This document shows positions 11,235-24,021 of a stretch of 64,000 bases of DNA, piece by piece. The DNA lies in assembly GCA_002150815.3 (NCBI GenBank), contig NDFF03000029.1, forward strand, positions 186,001 through 250,000. Direction: 5' to 3'. The DNA comes from Grammothele lineata. Its lineage: Eukaryota; Basidiomycota; Agaricomycetes; Polyporales; Polyporaceae. The translations under genes and the position numbers were made by a program. The notes under the pieces were generated by a model. That model was not told the DNA's origin, searched no databases, and was given only the letters and a program-made list of their open reading frames with translations. How positions within the stretch are numbered: the stretch's first letter is position 1; the number at the start of each line of letters is the position of its first letter.

Positions 11235-12945
11235 ATGGCATCTGACACAAACGCGGCCACTTTTGTGCTGGAATACGACGGCATGTACGTCTCTTTGTTT
11301 CCTCAATTTCCCTACACGTGCCAATGACGAATTCCTTGACAGAGTTCTAGGGAATTACTGCGCCTACGCCGCCACCGGTCACGATTCCTCCTCGTCTTTT
11401 GCTGTTATACTGCTCACATATGTCTATGTTGCAATTTCGCACAGCATGGGTCACGTACGATTGGATCATCACTTGGGATGACGAGCTGCAATTGTTCTGG
11501 CGCAAGAAGCTGACGGCGGCGACGGCGTTGTTTTTCCTCAACCGTTATCTCATCCTATTGGTCGGTTGGTACGAGATTGTGCCCAGTTGGATCATACTCT
11601 CCGACAAGGTGCGTACACCCGTCTCGTACTGTATGTTCTGAAAGCTGAGATTGATGTGGTGCATGCAGAGGTTGGTCGCCACATATTTGCCTTGCATGAG
11701 ACAACGCTGACGGCGCGGACGTTCCCAAGTTGTGCCGGTACCGGAAAGGCCGTCCAAGCTATCTCTCTGTCTTTGTTCTTCCTCTGGGCGTGTGAGTGAG
11801 AATTCAACCACTGCCCGCAACAGGCTTAACATGTCCGCATAGGGTTCTCTGGGCTTCGCACATTCGCCTTAAGCAGGAGTTTTTTCTTGTCATTGTTTGT
11901 AACTCTGTTGGCCCTCGTATCCTTCGGGATTAACATAGTGCGTGCTATGGCCACCATCATCGTCTCTCTCTAATGTTGATCTAGTTCAACGTCATGAGGA
12001 CTTCCGGCATGAATTTTTCCGTACTGGGATGTGTAGTGTCGACCGCGATAGATGCAGCATTGACACGAAGGTGAGGTCTGGCTTTGGTTGACCGCGCATT
12101 CGTACATACTCATACGTTCTTTGCTAGACGTACGTCGAAATTGGTACTGCTGGAATCATTGCTCACAGTTATCCTTGCCCAGTCACTATCGCCTCCAGGA
12201 CGTGTCTTATTGCCTCTGACGTCATTCTGATCGTCGTGACCTGGAAGAGGCTGAATTTCCTGGGAGTGGGAGGACGGCTAAGTATTGGAACCAGGACGTT
12301 TGCTGATGTTCTTCTACGCGATGGTAAACGTCAATATCGATGATCACGCTTGACGTTGACGGCGCTAACCATCATCTTCCTAGGCACCATATACTTTCTG
12401 TGCGAGCCCACTCACTCCGCTGTGGCTATATACTCACGTTCAGTCCAGGATCCTCCTCATCATGAATGCGCTCCACCTCACATTGACTATCCTAGCGGTA
12501 AGTTCAATTCGTCTCGCGACAAGCGGTGCATCTATTGACGCCCCCAATGGGATAGATCGATCAACCTTTTAGCCACAACAGCTATGTCACTACCTTCACG
12601 CAGCCGTGCGCCCCTTCCTCGTCTTATCCTCAGTGTTTCGCCTCTGACCCACCACGTAGTGCCACCGCCATTCTCGTCAGCCGATTTCTCCTCCATCTTC
12701 AATCCGTCAGTCGGAATTCTGACTGCGGATCTACGTATACATCGGCTGCGACGAGCCAAGAGTCCCTTTCGTTCGCTAGGATCGCCGGCTCTATCGGAGC
12801 GCACATCGACTCGGCAGCATTCTCTAGCGTTTGGGAGAGTGAAGGACGAGAGGATGAGATGAGTGACGCTTCTCCGACTTCTGAGATGGCGTACGGGTCA
12901 AAGAACGAAGGAAATGATATCATCGAGCTGGTGCGCATGGTTTGA
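11235..12945 (+). CDS. DUF6533-type multi-pass membrane protein, copy 1
   Basis: Twelve exons: 11235-11284, 11343-11377, 11445-11608, 11669-11670, 11730-11791, 11843-11937, 11985-12070, 12128-12129, 12183-12323, 12384-12399, 12449-12497 and 12604-12945, giving 347 aa. The N-terminal part (TWVTYDWIITWDDELQLFW, then LTAATALFFLNRYLILL) is the DUF6533 signature of Agaricomycete membrane proteins. Further hydrophobic segments surround FSGLRTFALSRS and IASRTCLIASDVILIVVTW. RTFADVLLRDG is shared with the other two copies, as is the soluble tail motif GSIGAHI. Two exons are only 2 nt long; without them the frame fails, and they recur at the same places in the paralogues. Compared with copies 2 and 3 one late intron is absent and the acidic C-tail is longer. 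Function unknown; a role as an integral membrane receptor or sensor is only inference. Confidence 0.8.
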
Positions 12946-13393
12946 CTCCCGCCACCGCCACACGTCGTTAGCCCGGTACGCGTCGTTCGTTCGTTCCGCT
13001 GTACATATGTAGTCTCGTGCGCTCATATATACCTCAAACTCCGGACCACAAGTGCACGAGGCCGTGCGCCCGAGCTTTGGCGCCGAGAGAAGGTCCGGGA
13101 TCCTTCGCTCTCCGGGAGAGCTTTGTCAGAACACCGGCGCCGGCTCTATTTGAAGTTACTGCTCGCGCTGTTAAAGCAATGCAACTACCTCCTTTCGTCC
13201 AATAACAGGCCGTCCCGCTTCCTGTAGGAGTTCTCCGACTCGGAAAGACGTCACGGCAGAACTGTACATGGCTGTCTTCGGCGCTCTTCGCCAGACACGT
13301 TGGCGACTACTTGAGACCACCCTAGGGTACTTGAATCGCGACGTACAATGGCGCATGTACGAGCTAGGATCCTCCGCCCTTCGTCTGCGTATC

Positions 13394-15106
13394 ATGGGGA
13401 CCCAGGAAGATGTCGCGACGATTATCGATTCATATAACTCCTTGTACGTTCTCGCCTCCTCAATATCGCCATATAGCTGAGAACGGTGATTCAACAGCGT
13501 CGCTGGAAACTACTTCACATTTTCATCCACAGGTAAGTTGACTATCATTTGTAATAACTCGGGTACTAGTCCCTCCGACTTACCGCCGAGGGGCATGCTT
13601 CACGGTTCACTAACGAGCTGGCCTTCGCAACAGTTCTTGTGACGTTTGACTACCTGATCACGTTTCAAGAAGAAATAGGGCTCTTCTGGAACAGACATTT
13701 TACGAGTGCTGCGGCGTTGTTCTTCCTCACCCGCTATGTCAATTTGGCGTACTATTGGATGACTTTCGTTGCAATATTTGTGACATTCACTGACAAGGTA
13801 CGTCAGTCCCAAGGTATCGGATGCGAGCCTGTACCGACTCTTTCTCACAGAGGCTCGTCATCTGTCGTTGATGCATCGTTCTTAAGTTTCAACTCATGCT
13901 AATGTTTCCAGTTGTGCTACCATCTCACGTGCGTCTATTTTCCTTGGGGCGTTCGCATACGCTACTTGGGCAGGTACGCGCTTGTAACGGGTAGTAAAGA
14001 AACGCCAAGGGCTGACGAAGTCAAACCGGCCAGCATTTTCCGGACTACGCGCATTTGCACTGTCTAGGAGTAGAGTCCTGTCTCTCCTTGTGACCGTGGC
14101 ATACCTCGCACCTTTCGGAATAAACCTGGTCCGCAATCTGTGATATGTTGGAAGAAATAGTCGTCTCATGATATTTCTGTCTCAGGTTCAATACTCGACT
14201 TCCTATAGTGTCGTTGTTCCTATCACGGGATGTGAAATAATAAATGACGCCAACTCGACATTGAATTTAATGTGAGTTCGTCCTTTCTGAAACACGTGGT
14301 TATACTAATGATACTCCTCATAGAAGTAGAATTACTCTCTCCCCCTCGTTCTCGATTTATTGATGATCTGATGTCTCATCTCCAGTGACCATTGTGTCAA
14401 GGTCATGTATCATCGGCGCAGATGTAACTCTTCTCGCCATTACCTGGTATACTCTCTACCAGCAGAATCGTGTCAAGATGACCCTAGAAGCCAGCACATT
14501 CGCAGATGTCCTTCTTCGAGACGGTAAGCTTAACATGAGAGTCAAAGTCGTCTATTCCATATACTCAAATGACGTTTAAACTCTCAGGTACAATATACTT
14601 TTTGTGAGCACCACTCAGCGAACAGCCTGCGCCAAATCTAACACATCGACACCCAGAGCCGTACTAGGATTCAATGTCCTCCACCTGACCATAACGCTCT
14701 CCACCGTAAGCGCGACTTGTCTCCGAATTGAAATAGTAATCTCTCAAGATCTCATGGCGCACTGTTTCGTACGTTTCAGGAAGTTGGCCATGTAACTACG
14801 CCCGAGATTCTCCATTATTTGTCGCAATTCTCCGACCCGTGAGTCTCTTCCTCTAGAGCTCCTTCCTCGATTATCAATGAGAGCCCCTATTCACGGATCT
14901 ACAGTATGATGACTGTCCTCACTTCGCGCTTCCTTCTGGATCTCCAGGACGTCAACGTCAAGGCGACTTCTGGGCGATCGGGATCAATATCTGGAGACTA
15001 CGAAGAAACCAACGCCCAAGATACACTGTTTTTTGCGCGCGCCGTAGGCTCCATTGGTGCGCACATCGAATCCGGAGAGTACATGGACGAAGTCGATGAG
15101 GAATGA
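13394..15106 (+). CDS. DUF6533-type multi-pass membrane protein, copy 2
   Basis: Thirteen exons: 13394-13443, 13498-13532, 13634-13797, 13851-13852, 13912-13973, 14034-14128, 14186-14271, 14324-14325, 14386-14523, 14588-14603, 14657-14705, 14780-14838 and 14905-15106; total 319 aa. Exons 1-8 and 10-11 have exactly the same lengths as in copy 1 (50, 35, 164, 2, 62, 95, 86, 2, then 16 and 49 nt). Diagnostic segments are TFDYLITFQEEIGLFW, FFLTRYVNLAYYW, FSGLRAFALSRS, TFADVLLRDG and VGSIGAHIES. The intron after the first 2-nt exon would have to be GC-AG, whereas the other copies have GT. An in-frame ATG at 13268 belongs to a different frame and was not used. The KDZ element target site begins 44 bp after the stop codon, so the 3' UTR and terminator are likely supplied partly by the transposon. 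Confidence 0.78.
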
Positions 15107-15149
15107 TTTGAGGCCAGCCGAAGCGGGTGATTTCCGAGTCCCTGGCTTC

Positions 15150-15172
15150 GAGACAAGCACCTGGGCGTCACC
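15150..15172 (+). repeat. KDZ left TSD and terminal inverted repeat
   Basis: GAGACAAG (15150-15157) is the target duplication and CACCTGGGCGTCACC (15158-15172) the outermost inverted repeat. Five bases further in, the repeat region is interrupted by the nested 2.1-kb element. Confidence 0.9.
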
Positions 15173-15177
15173 ATCTA

Positions 15178-17270
15178 CATCAGCAAAAGGGGAATCTTAC
15201 GAGCGTGCGTGATCATGCGCTGTGACTCTCGCCCGGAGACTGCCGGGCACCGGTAGCTAGAGATAGCCGCTCATCGGCCGCGACGGGCAATGGTCGACAG
15301 TGATCGAGTCGACCACTCTATGATCGTTGTACGTCGAGCGCGACGTGCGGCGGCCATATCTTCATCGCGCCTGACAGGTGGTTGGTCACGATCTACGTGC
15401 TATGGTCGAGGATTGGGCATACGTACGTCGTCCTGGGCCGCGACTCGTTAACCTGCGGGAACCATAAAGAACCAGTGAGACTTGCAGATGTACAAGACGC
15501 GAGCACTGGCATAGCTCCTGAGCACCGCGCGCCGGGGCAAAATCGAGCCCTAATTCTGATAGTGCATGATACTCAGGGCGGCGCCGGAGAAGTGTGAATC
15601 GTCAGCGTGTCAGCCAGCGTCCGCCCTGCCAGTGCCAGCAGTGGTCGGACTGCATGTCGTCAATTTCTACGGGAGATGCTTCTAGGTCGAAATTTACTTT
15701 CAGAACGAGAACGCGGCTACATTCAACCCACAGGGTTGTAGCTCGCGGTCGTAGGACAAGGCCGTAAGCACTTAGCGAAGAGAGTGACGAGGATCCAAGT
15801 CTCGTCCGACCTGCCCTGAACCGTGTGAGACCTGCCCTAAACTGGCGCCAAGTCTTGTCGCCTCGCTGGCGACGACATTGTTGGCTCAGACTGCGCCTCG
15901 TCCTCCTCCGCTCGTCAAGCTTTCACCACATCCTTCGGCCGCTCGAGATGCTGTTCTGCTGAGCTCTGAACTCTCTGAACGCTGCTACTGCTCTTGTCTG
16001 CTACTGCTCTTGTCTATGTCTTACTAGAGGCTTTTCTACTTGAGGTTCTCTGTTCGTGTTTGCCACATAGACTCGGCCCGCTTGCAGCAAGCCTCCCGTC
16101 CTTTCGCGTTCGCCTCAAGGCTGGAGTCCTCAAAGCGACCAGCAATGTCTTCTTGCGGCATGCAAAATATCCCTGGACATCAAGATGCCCCCATTAGATA
16201 CACGTCTTGACCTCTACTACGTTTAGGGTACGCTGTCACACATAACTCGTGCATGACACGGAGGCCTATCGTTGGTATGTACCCCCACGTTTCTTCGTTC
16301 AGCGCTCTCCTACTCACCCCTATTGTTTCTCCGTCCATATACCTTGTACAAGGCCGACTGCGCTGAGACTGGCCGATTCCGCCAGCACCCTCCATAACAT
16401 GCGCACGGGTTACAGGCGCGCTTTTGCGGCCCTACAGCACCTCTGACGAGACCTGTGGTGTCTGTCACTCGGTATGTTATGATCTGTTCTACGTATCCAT
16501 GAATCTCGCTGATGCTCACCCGACAGGTCTGTGCTGTTCCCAGTTGCATGCAATGTGGAGACGTTGAGCACGGGATGGAGTGCGTGGGGGTTGAGAGGTT
16601 TCGGCCGAGGTTGGGTACGTTGATTGGTAAGTTGTACATGGCTTGGAAGCGGGAGTGCGTAACTGTGGTGTACCAAGGATAAGGAAATAGGTGGAAGGGC
16701 TTTGTGTAGGGTAGTCGAAGTCATGTGTACTATTACTCGTCGACTTATACAGGCTCGAGGTGCCTTGATTATTGTAGTGTCCATTTTGTATTGAGTCTAG
16801 TGGTCTAACCTATCAATGCACCGAGTGGCCAACGAGTACGTGGGGTGTGATTGGTCTGATTAGTCCCATCGAAGTACCGTAGGCCAATGGCTGGTACGAT
16901 CGATTCCTCACCTATGAATGGTCGTACGTACACTCAGAAATGGTCGTGCGTACACTCAGAAATGATCGCGGGCGTTTTAAAATGGTCGCGCGGACAGCTA
17001 GCAATGGTCGAGCAGTGGTCGCGTATGATAGCGCCGCCCCTCAGCTATGATCGTGCAATGATCGCGCATGGTCGAGCGCCCCCTGCGTCCCGATCATGGC
17101 CGACCATATCCCATAGGCGGTATGGTCGTCAATGATCTAGCGCTACCGTGGCCGACGGAGGACTACAGGATTCCATTCCTCCGTGATCGCGTCCGACAAG
17201 GCCTATCATGGTCTATGTAACTCTACCGCATATTATCACGCTTGCTCGTAAAATTCCCCGTTTGCTGATG
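15178..17270. mobile_element. Non-autonomous TIR element (2.1 kb, TA target duplication) nested in the KDZ left end
   Basis: Left end CATCAGCAAAAGGGGAATCT (15178 onward) is matched by an inverted copy ending at 17270. Over about 36 bp there are roughly five mismatches. Both ends are flanked by TA (15176-15177 and 17271-17272), the duplication typical of Tc1/mariner-like and related insertions. At least nine copies of ATGRTCG lie between 16918 and 17140, and three more near the left end (about 15288, 15319 and 15401), a pattern seen in subterminal transposase-binding repeats. No open frame in it resembles a transposase, so it depends on a source elsewhere. Its removal restores exactly 40 bp between the two inverted-repeat blocks of the KDZ left end, matching the 40 bp at the right end. 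Confidence 0.85.
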
Positions 17271-17307
17271 TAGGGGCTAAATAAGCTAGATATGCGGGAC
17301 GCGGTCT

Positions 17308-17373
17308 CGTAGCTTGTTTGCTAGGCTTCCCACTGTATCATTGACCCAGCAGTTCACCCAGCACTCAGCTGTT
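17308..17373 (+). repeat. KDZ inner inverted-repeat block, left
   Basis: 66-bp block ending in ACCCAGCACTCAGCTGTT. It is the inverted partner of 26287-26352, with about 80% identity and strongest agreement at both edges (TTCGCTAGGCTTCCC-like and the ACCCAGCACTCAGCTGTT end). Confidence 0.85.
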
Positions 17374-17659
17374 GACTTCCGATATCACGCCGAGGTCCGG
17401 CGGGAATCAAATGCCGGGATCCGTATCTTTCGGAGATAACAGCGGGAAAAGAGTTATCAGTGGCTCCCGGGCCGCAAGACAGCGCTCCGATATAGCCGTG
17501 TGTCAACAAGACCACGTGCCTTCCCAGGCCTGGCACCATCGCGCTCATCGTGCCCGCCATCGCGCTCGTCGTTCCCGCCGTCATCACCGCTCCTCCCACC
17601 CTCTTCCCCCCTCCTCTACCTCCACCGCCCGATCCCTTCTCATCTAGTTTGTAACAGCC

Positions 17660-20600
17660 ATGGGCAAGCGCAGGGCCGGGCGCTCAACGTCGAGCAAGGT
17701 CGCCTACACCCAGATGGCCGACGACGGAAGCCTCGCCACCCGCAAGAGCGGGCTTACAGCGCTTTACAAAGAGCGATTGGAGTTCGATGCCGCTCGTGAC
17801 CGGGAGACGCGAGGTAAGTTGAGTATATTAGTACATGAATCTCCTCATTCTCACTGTGACCGCAGAATTAACCCGTCGGGCACGGATAGCCATGGCAGAG
17901 ACCGCCCTAGAAGCAGGCGTCCCTGCAGAAGAGCTCATGCAAGAGGTACACGACTACATGGTTGGTGAGTATGGAGGTATCGTGCAGCAGGTGGGCACAG
18001 GGGCAGAGAGCGACGGCGATGAGGACAACGCGGGAGGAGAGGGCAACGATGGAAAGGAGGAAGAGGATGATGAGGCGGAAGAGGAGGATGAGGGCTCGAG
18101 CAATGGAACGCAGTGGGACAACGCCCTCCCGACGTTGTTAAAGAGGTACGTTCCTTGTTGAATATCTTCGTTCCCCCCAACCCACCAGTATCAGTGCGCG
18201 CAAGTGGAAGGGCAAACACCGTCGGAACGATGCACGGACCCGACGCGACCGCAATCGAGCGAGCCACGCCGCGTGGGCTGCGCAAATTCCAACACTCGCT
18301 GAGGCATACCTTCGCTGGAAGCACGGTCTCGGGGACGACGCGGTACTTCCGCATTTGCCGGACGATGACGAGGGAGCAGCAAAACCCGCCTCCTCTGGAG
18401 ACAGCCACGCGATGGACGTCGACCCCCCTCTCAGCCCTGGGGTCAACCCTGCACCCCCAGTATGCGCGCACCTCCAAGGAACGGCCTCGCCTGTGCGCCC
18501 TCCCCCCAGCTCTCCTTGCACGCCTCCACCCGAGCCGCCTCTCGCGCCTCCGCTCGACCTTCCACACGCGCAGCCGCCAGAGATCCCGCGAGCGCAGTCC
18601 CCAGGAGACCCCTCGCGCGTGCCCGCCCCTGACCCTCTACCCGCGCCTGCGCCCACTTCGCCCCACTCGCCCGTACGAAACCCCTCTCGTGCCCCCACGC
18701 CCGGCTTCTCTGGCAACGATACGTTTGATCACGATCGTGCAGATACGCCCACGGCGTCGCTGTACGAGTTCGATGTCGTCTCCGTCCATATCGATAGTAA
18801 GTTTTCATGTACATCTCGTTATCCCCCCTAACCTGTTCGTTATAGAGTACGAGTTGCATACGATGGTCCCCCAACGCGACAACGAGGGCGCCAACCACGC
18901 CCTCGTTCGTTGTGGGCTCCTTGGATGCTCCCCAGCCCAACCCACCCTCGCTATCTCCCTGACATGCCTCGAGTTCTATCATCAGCTCCGCCGCCGCCAA
19001 TCTTCGTTCAGCATCCAGGCCATGTGCAAGGTCCTGTGTGCCATGCAAAATGTACGTCATCTTGTCTTCCTCTAGCTAGCCTTCCTCACCCTCCCACAGG
19101 TTACATACCGCCAGCATCTGCGCGATCAGTTCGCGAACGCATTCGACGCGTATCTCGCGATCTTACGACATGTAGAGAAGTGTGTGAAGGTGGCACTAGG
19201 GCGGGCTGGAAAGGATTGGCAACTTCTGTATGGTTGCCCGGCTTGTGGCTATGTGGTACTTGTTGCTGTATTAACTACACGAATATATTTGATTTACCCC
19301 ATTGTCCTGCCAGCAATCCAAAGAACCTCCGCTTGTTCCAGCCCGCCTGCACGCGATGGACGGCAATAATTCACTTAAGCGAGTTGAAGGCTCCGGTCAT
19401 GCGGACGACCGAGTTTTCCCGAGCACGTACCTGATCCCTCCGGTCGATGTCGATCAATTCAAGAACGAGGTACAGGCACGCACGCGCGTGGCTGCGCCCC
19501 CGGTGCATGCCGTTGACGGAGACGATGAAGCCGACGCACAGGAGTGCACCAAGCGTTGGAAAGCCGCGAACTCCTCTAATGAAGGTGGCATACGCGCTTT
19601 TGAGCAGACGGGGGTGTTCATCAGCGCGTGCAGGCATGGAACGGTCGAAACCCTGGTGGAGATGCTTCACTCCGGTGAACTGTGAGTGCTCGTTGATCAT
19701 TTGGCGAGATCCGATCTGAAGGAAGCGTTATCCAGAGCAAAGTATCCCCTTGCAACGGTCAACAAGATCATTGCAGTCTTCGGCAAAGATCAGGGGGTTG
19801 GTCACGACATTGCGTGCTCCTTCCGGTCCACTGTCGCGCACAGCACCCTCGCCGACACTGCTGTAGAGAAGAACCTCATCCTCACCGTGAACGCGTTCCA
19901 CGGACATGCTCACAATCGAACTTGCCAGCTAACCAATCATCCGCTATACCGCATGATCTTCGGCTTGGAAGATCTAGAAACGTGCGAACGCGTTTTCTCC
20001 GCATCAAATGCCGTTGCCCGAGTCGTGCGATTTGCATCGCATTTTCATTGGCTGCAGTTCATTGAGCTGCATTTCGATCAGTGGAATTGTGATTGGTACC
20101 TCGAACTTGGTACGTATGACATCATACGCAGTCTCTGCCACCTCCACTGATGTTTCCTTCTAGCCCGCTTCTTGTACAACAATTACTGCCAGGCGTTGAA
20201 GATAATCGAGGAGACCGAGCCTCTTGTCAATAAGTTCCTGGCTCAGAACAAGCTCGAGGAGAAGGTCTTCGACGAGTGGCTGGCTGCAGAGCTGGAGTAT
20301 CTCGAGCGGATGAAAAAGGAGCCGCCCGAAGATCTCATCAAAATTACTTACTATGAGGCTCTCCTAGCCGAGAAGCTTGCAAGGTACGTTTTTCCGCGTC
20401 CTCGATCGCCGATCTCATCCCCCGCATCCCCGCACACACCCGGTCCCCGCGCATGGTGAAGATGTATTGACCTCGGATCGCCCTCTTCCTCAGGTCTACG
20501 TGGGAGAATGTATCCAACCCCGTCTTCATTGCTAGCACTCCCGCTGATTTCAACGATCGTGAACATGCCAAGAAGAACACCGCGCTCGCGCGGGCCAAGG

Positions 20601-21532
20601 TGGCTGAGCGGAATGCCGCCCTTCGAAAGCTAGAGCTTGCTGAAGCCGCCCTCACCGATATCGAACGTCGTATGGGTCTTTCAGCGCGCTGGACGCCGGA
20701 CTCCGATGAGTATAAGGAGGCGGCAAACTTACATAAGCACCACCACTTTCTTCGCGCGGTCGATGTGCTCGAGACACGCGTTGTCGCGCGGATCTTCGAG
20801 CTTGCCAAAGCGAATCTCGCTGGTACCGGTACGCCTCGTTTATTCCTGGGTATCGCGCGTGCTATGACGTCGAGAATAACCAATATGCTTTGACGTTTAG
20901 GTTATAAGCTGCGGAAACAAATTGCGACGCATCTCTCACGCCGTTCCGATGCCATTCGTACCGCTCTCAAGAATTACAACACCCTCGCACCTCTTCAGAA
21001 CCCTCCGCGCCCCACGCTCGAATATGCCGATGTCATCTCGTACGGATGGCTCGGCGAGTTTGACCTTCTCAAGCATTCTCGCCATGATGTACTGCAGAAG
21101 CCGTGGGCTCAGGCAACCAACCGACAGATCATGACGAAGTACTATAAGTTGCAGTGCGCCCGCAAGGAGATCATACGACTGAACGTTGAGGTAGGCCGTC
21201 TCCAGGCTTGGATTGATGACGAAGATGGGGATTATCGCAAGGCCGCGACGAAGCTCGAGGAGACGCAACCTCTTGTTGCCGCGGAACTGTCCACACGAGA
21301 ACGCGTGCAGCGTCGTGTGAACAATGTTCAACGTGCAGAGCTTGGGCGGATATACCGGCTGCCAGCGTACAGTGGACCAAAGCCAGCCACTGTACACGAC
21401 TCGGAGGGCGAGGGCCTTCAGCTCGACGGCACTGATGGGGTGCAGGTGTTGCCTGATGAGGATGATCGTATGAACGAGGAGGCAGCGCGTTTGGAAGAGG
21501 TTGTAGCGCACATTACGAATGTACCGGCGTAA
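17660..21532 (+). CDS. KDZ transposase
   Basis: Ten exons: 17660-17813, 17866-18145, 18189-18796, 18846-19051, 19100-19255, 19314-19681, 19736-20109, 20164-20383, 20494-20828 and 20901-21532. They sum to 3333 nt (1110 aa) with no stop, so the gene looks intact. The N-terminus is basic and acidic low complexity, then a Pro-rich stretch. The conserved core follows: LYGCPACGYV, MDGNNSLKR (expected first catalytic Asp), WKAAN, FEQTGVFISACRHG, SGELAKYPLATVNKII and GHDIACSF. Next come AFHGHAHNRTCQL and GLEDLETCERVFSASNAVA, which together define Kyakuja-Dileera-Zisupton transposases, with the expected C-terminal LYNNYCQAL region. The product should cut and paste the surrounding element. First of three co-directional genes in the transposon. 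Family identity is firm; the assignment of individual catalytic residues is from family knowledge. Confidence 0.93.
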
Positions 21533-21981
21533 CCTAGTCAAAACCTCAATTGATATGCACACTTTACTTCTACCACAATACGGTGTGATCGGACAGCGCA
21601 GGAGTTACATGATGCAAAGCGCAGATGCGTGGGAGGGAAGAAGCAAATGCAGTGGCAGGCCCGTTCTCATGTCCGACCACATCTGACATGCACAGTGTGC
21701 ACCCAGCGCGCATTCAGTGGAGTGCCGCGCGCACACCAAAACACCAAACGTAGCATAATCTATATAGATTACTATCTAGCTTTGCAGGTGTCCTTATAGT
21801 TATGCGCGTAATGATTACATCCTGCAGAGTATCTACCTAAGTCTTAAGAAAAGGTATAGCTGAGGAGATAGTGCACGTTCGCGACCGTTGAGCACGGAGC
21901 GCGCTGAGCGGTGCAAGAGCGGTTGGGCGCACATCTGCTTCTCAGCGCTCTGCCATCGACTTCGATCCCGCAGCCGATCTC

Positions 21982-23912
21982 ATGGCCTCGTCTTCAGCCT
22001 CTTCCTCGCTCCCACCTCTCTTGCTCCCATCTCGCGACGTTCAAGCCCTGGACTTGGCCCTCAAGCCAGGCCAGGAGCCTCAGGTACGCTTTCTATCCAT
22101 CTGTTACACTATGACGCATACTTAAGCGGGCTTGTTAGAATGTCCGATCGTTCACCGTTGCGGTCTATGCGGACATGATCACAGCGATCGCCTTGGGACA
22201 GCTGAGGCCTAATATTGTTGCTACGTCGTGGGGATCGATTAGTGAGTAGTTGCACCACCATGAATGTGCCGACAGCTACTAATCATGCATCAAAGCTCAC
22301 AAGGAGGTCGGAGTTGTCCTTCGCGACATCTACCGCGAGGAGGACGCCTTTGTCCACTTCGAACAAGCCCTCTCGAAATGGCGTACTTTGCATATCCCGG
22401 TCCCTCCCTCCCCTAGCGACTCGGATGCCAGCCTCTGGCGCCATGTCGATCCTATCACCCCGGCCCATGAAGTTGCAGCAGCGGTAGCGGAACGATATGG
22501 GCAGGTCCCATTCAACTTTGTTAATGGGCAAGGCATTTCTATCAGTGAGTTACTACGCCCTTCCCCCGTCGTTCTTGGTTCAAATCGTAATTCTAGCTGC
22601 CGATGGCACGCTCGTCCCCACTGTCCGGCTCGAACCACTGGCTATCTCCCCTACAAGTGCCCCCGGCTCTCCTCCTCGTACTTTCACCCTCTCGGTCCCT
22701 ATCTCTTCACCCTCCTTCGATGACCCCCGTCTCCGGTTTTTGCACGCGGGAATTCGCACTGCGCCGGCGCTGCGCACAGCCAATCCTTTACACGTCCTGG
22801 AATCGCCTACCCCGGCTCCTCGTCTCTCTCTCGCCCGACCTGCCCCGCTCATGGGCGTTTCGGGGAATGCCAGCGACAGCGATGAGGGTAGCGGCAACGG
22901 CGGGGACGGCGAAGATGACATCTTCTTTGAAGTGTCATCTGCGCCTTCGCCGCCCCGTTCAGATGCCTCAGAGACAGCGGTCTCGTTGGGCCATGACAGT
23001 GCTCTCTCTCCTACGGTTCCAGCGTCCCCCCTTGTCGCTTCCCCCGCCGTCCATTTCACCCGTGCAGCTGCTGCGGTGTGGGGTGATCCCAATCTCGACG
23101 ATGCGGTTTCCGATGGTGCTCGCGCCCGCTCGCCCACCCTGGAGTCCGACGTTCCTCGCGCCCGCTCGCCTGCGCTGGAGTCCGACGCCGCGCGCTCCCT
23201 CACCCCGGACAGCGATGTCATTGACGCGCCCCCGCCCCTGTTCTCGCGCGGCCCGAGCCGTACACCGTCGCCCTCGTCCTCGCGCGGCCCGAGCCGTACG
23301 CCGTCACCGGTGCCCGCCGCTGATCGGCTACTTGGCACAATCCCTCTGCCGCCCGACCCGCTGCACGACCACGTTCTTCCCGCCAGCGCTCCACCATCCC
23401 GTCCTCCAGCGCGTCTCTCTGAACCACCCCCGCCGTACACCGCGTCTGCGCCCGTTCAGCAACACGTAGAGCAAGACTCGATGTCTGTGTCGAGTGCATG
23501 GCCCCATACCCCCCACTCGCAGCGCCATGTCCGCTCCCATTTCGACGGGCACGCCGAGCCCGCGCCACCATCTGGTGTCATGCGATACCAATCAGGGACA
23601 ACCGCATCGCAACGGCCGGCAGCCCTTTCCACTCCGCCGTCTGATAACCTCCCTCCCCAGCACAATCCACTGTTCGAACACCTTTGCACGCCTCGCATTC
23701 GCGAGTTCCTCTACAGGCAGCCTGTACTGCCATACGTTGTGTGGACGGTTGTGGACAAGTGCACTCAGAGTGCGCGGGACCATGGACCACTCAACTGGCG
23801 GAGGCGGCTTTCGGAATGCGGCTTTTCCGCTCCAGTGATCGACGACCTCCTCGCGATCTTGCACGAGGAGCGCGCTGCAGCCGCAGCAAATCGGAGGGCC
23901 CCGCGGCCGTAG
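21982..23912 (+). CDS. KDZ passenger protein 1, Pro/Ser-rich, unknown function
   Basis: Four exons: 21982-22083, 22139-22241, 22296-22544 and 22597-23912, giving 589 aa in one frame with canonical introns. Residues 1-150 are ordinary in composition (VYADMITAIALGQLRPNIVA, EVGVVLRDIYREEDAFVHFE). Residues about 200-480 are low-complexity Pro/Ser/Ala with near-perfect short repeats (LESDVPRARSPA type; FSRGPSRTPSPSSSRGPSRT). A C-terminal module (FEHLCTPRIREFLYRQPVLP, then WRRRLSECGFSAPVIDDLLA) is again globular. I do not recognise the family. It lies inside the KDZ inverted repeats, in the same direction as the transposase, 450 bp downstream of it, so it is most likely an element-encoded accessory protein. 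Confidence 0.75.
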
Positions 23913-24021
23913 CAATAGTATTTCCGTAGCGTGTCTTGGATATGTGATAGGTCTTTGAAGTTGATAATGTTAGGCTGTTGTTTGCGCAACCACTGTACCT
24001 CCCCCCACATCTCTGCGCGCC

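Noticed and set aside
10732..11250. 172-aa minus-strand open frame upstream of the DUF6533 array
   Set aside because: No recognisable domain, and it overlaps the start of the well-supported copy 1.
16918..17140. ATGRTCG repeats as a CRISPR-like array
   Set aside because: Repeats are 7 bp, irregularly spaced, occur in a eukaryotic transposon and have no spacers of uniform length.
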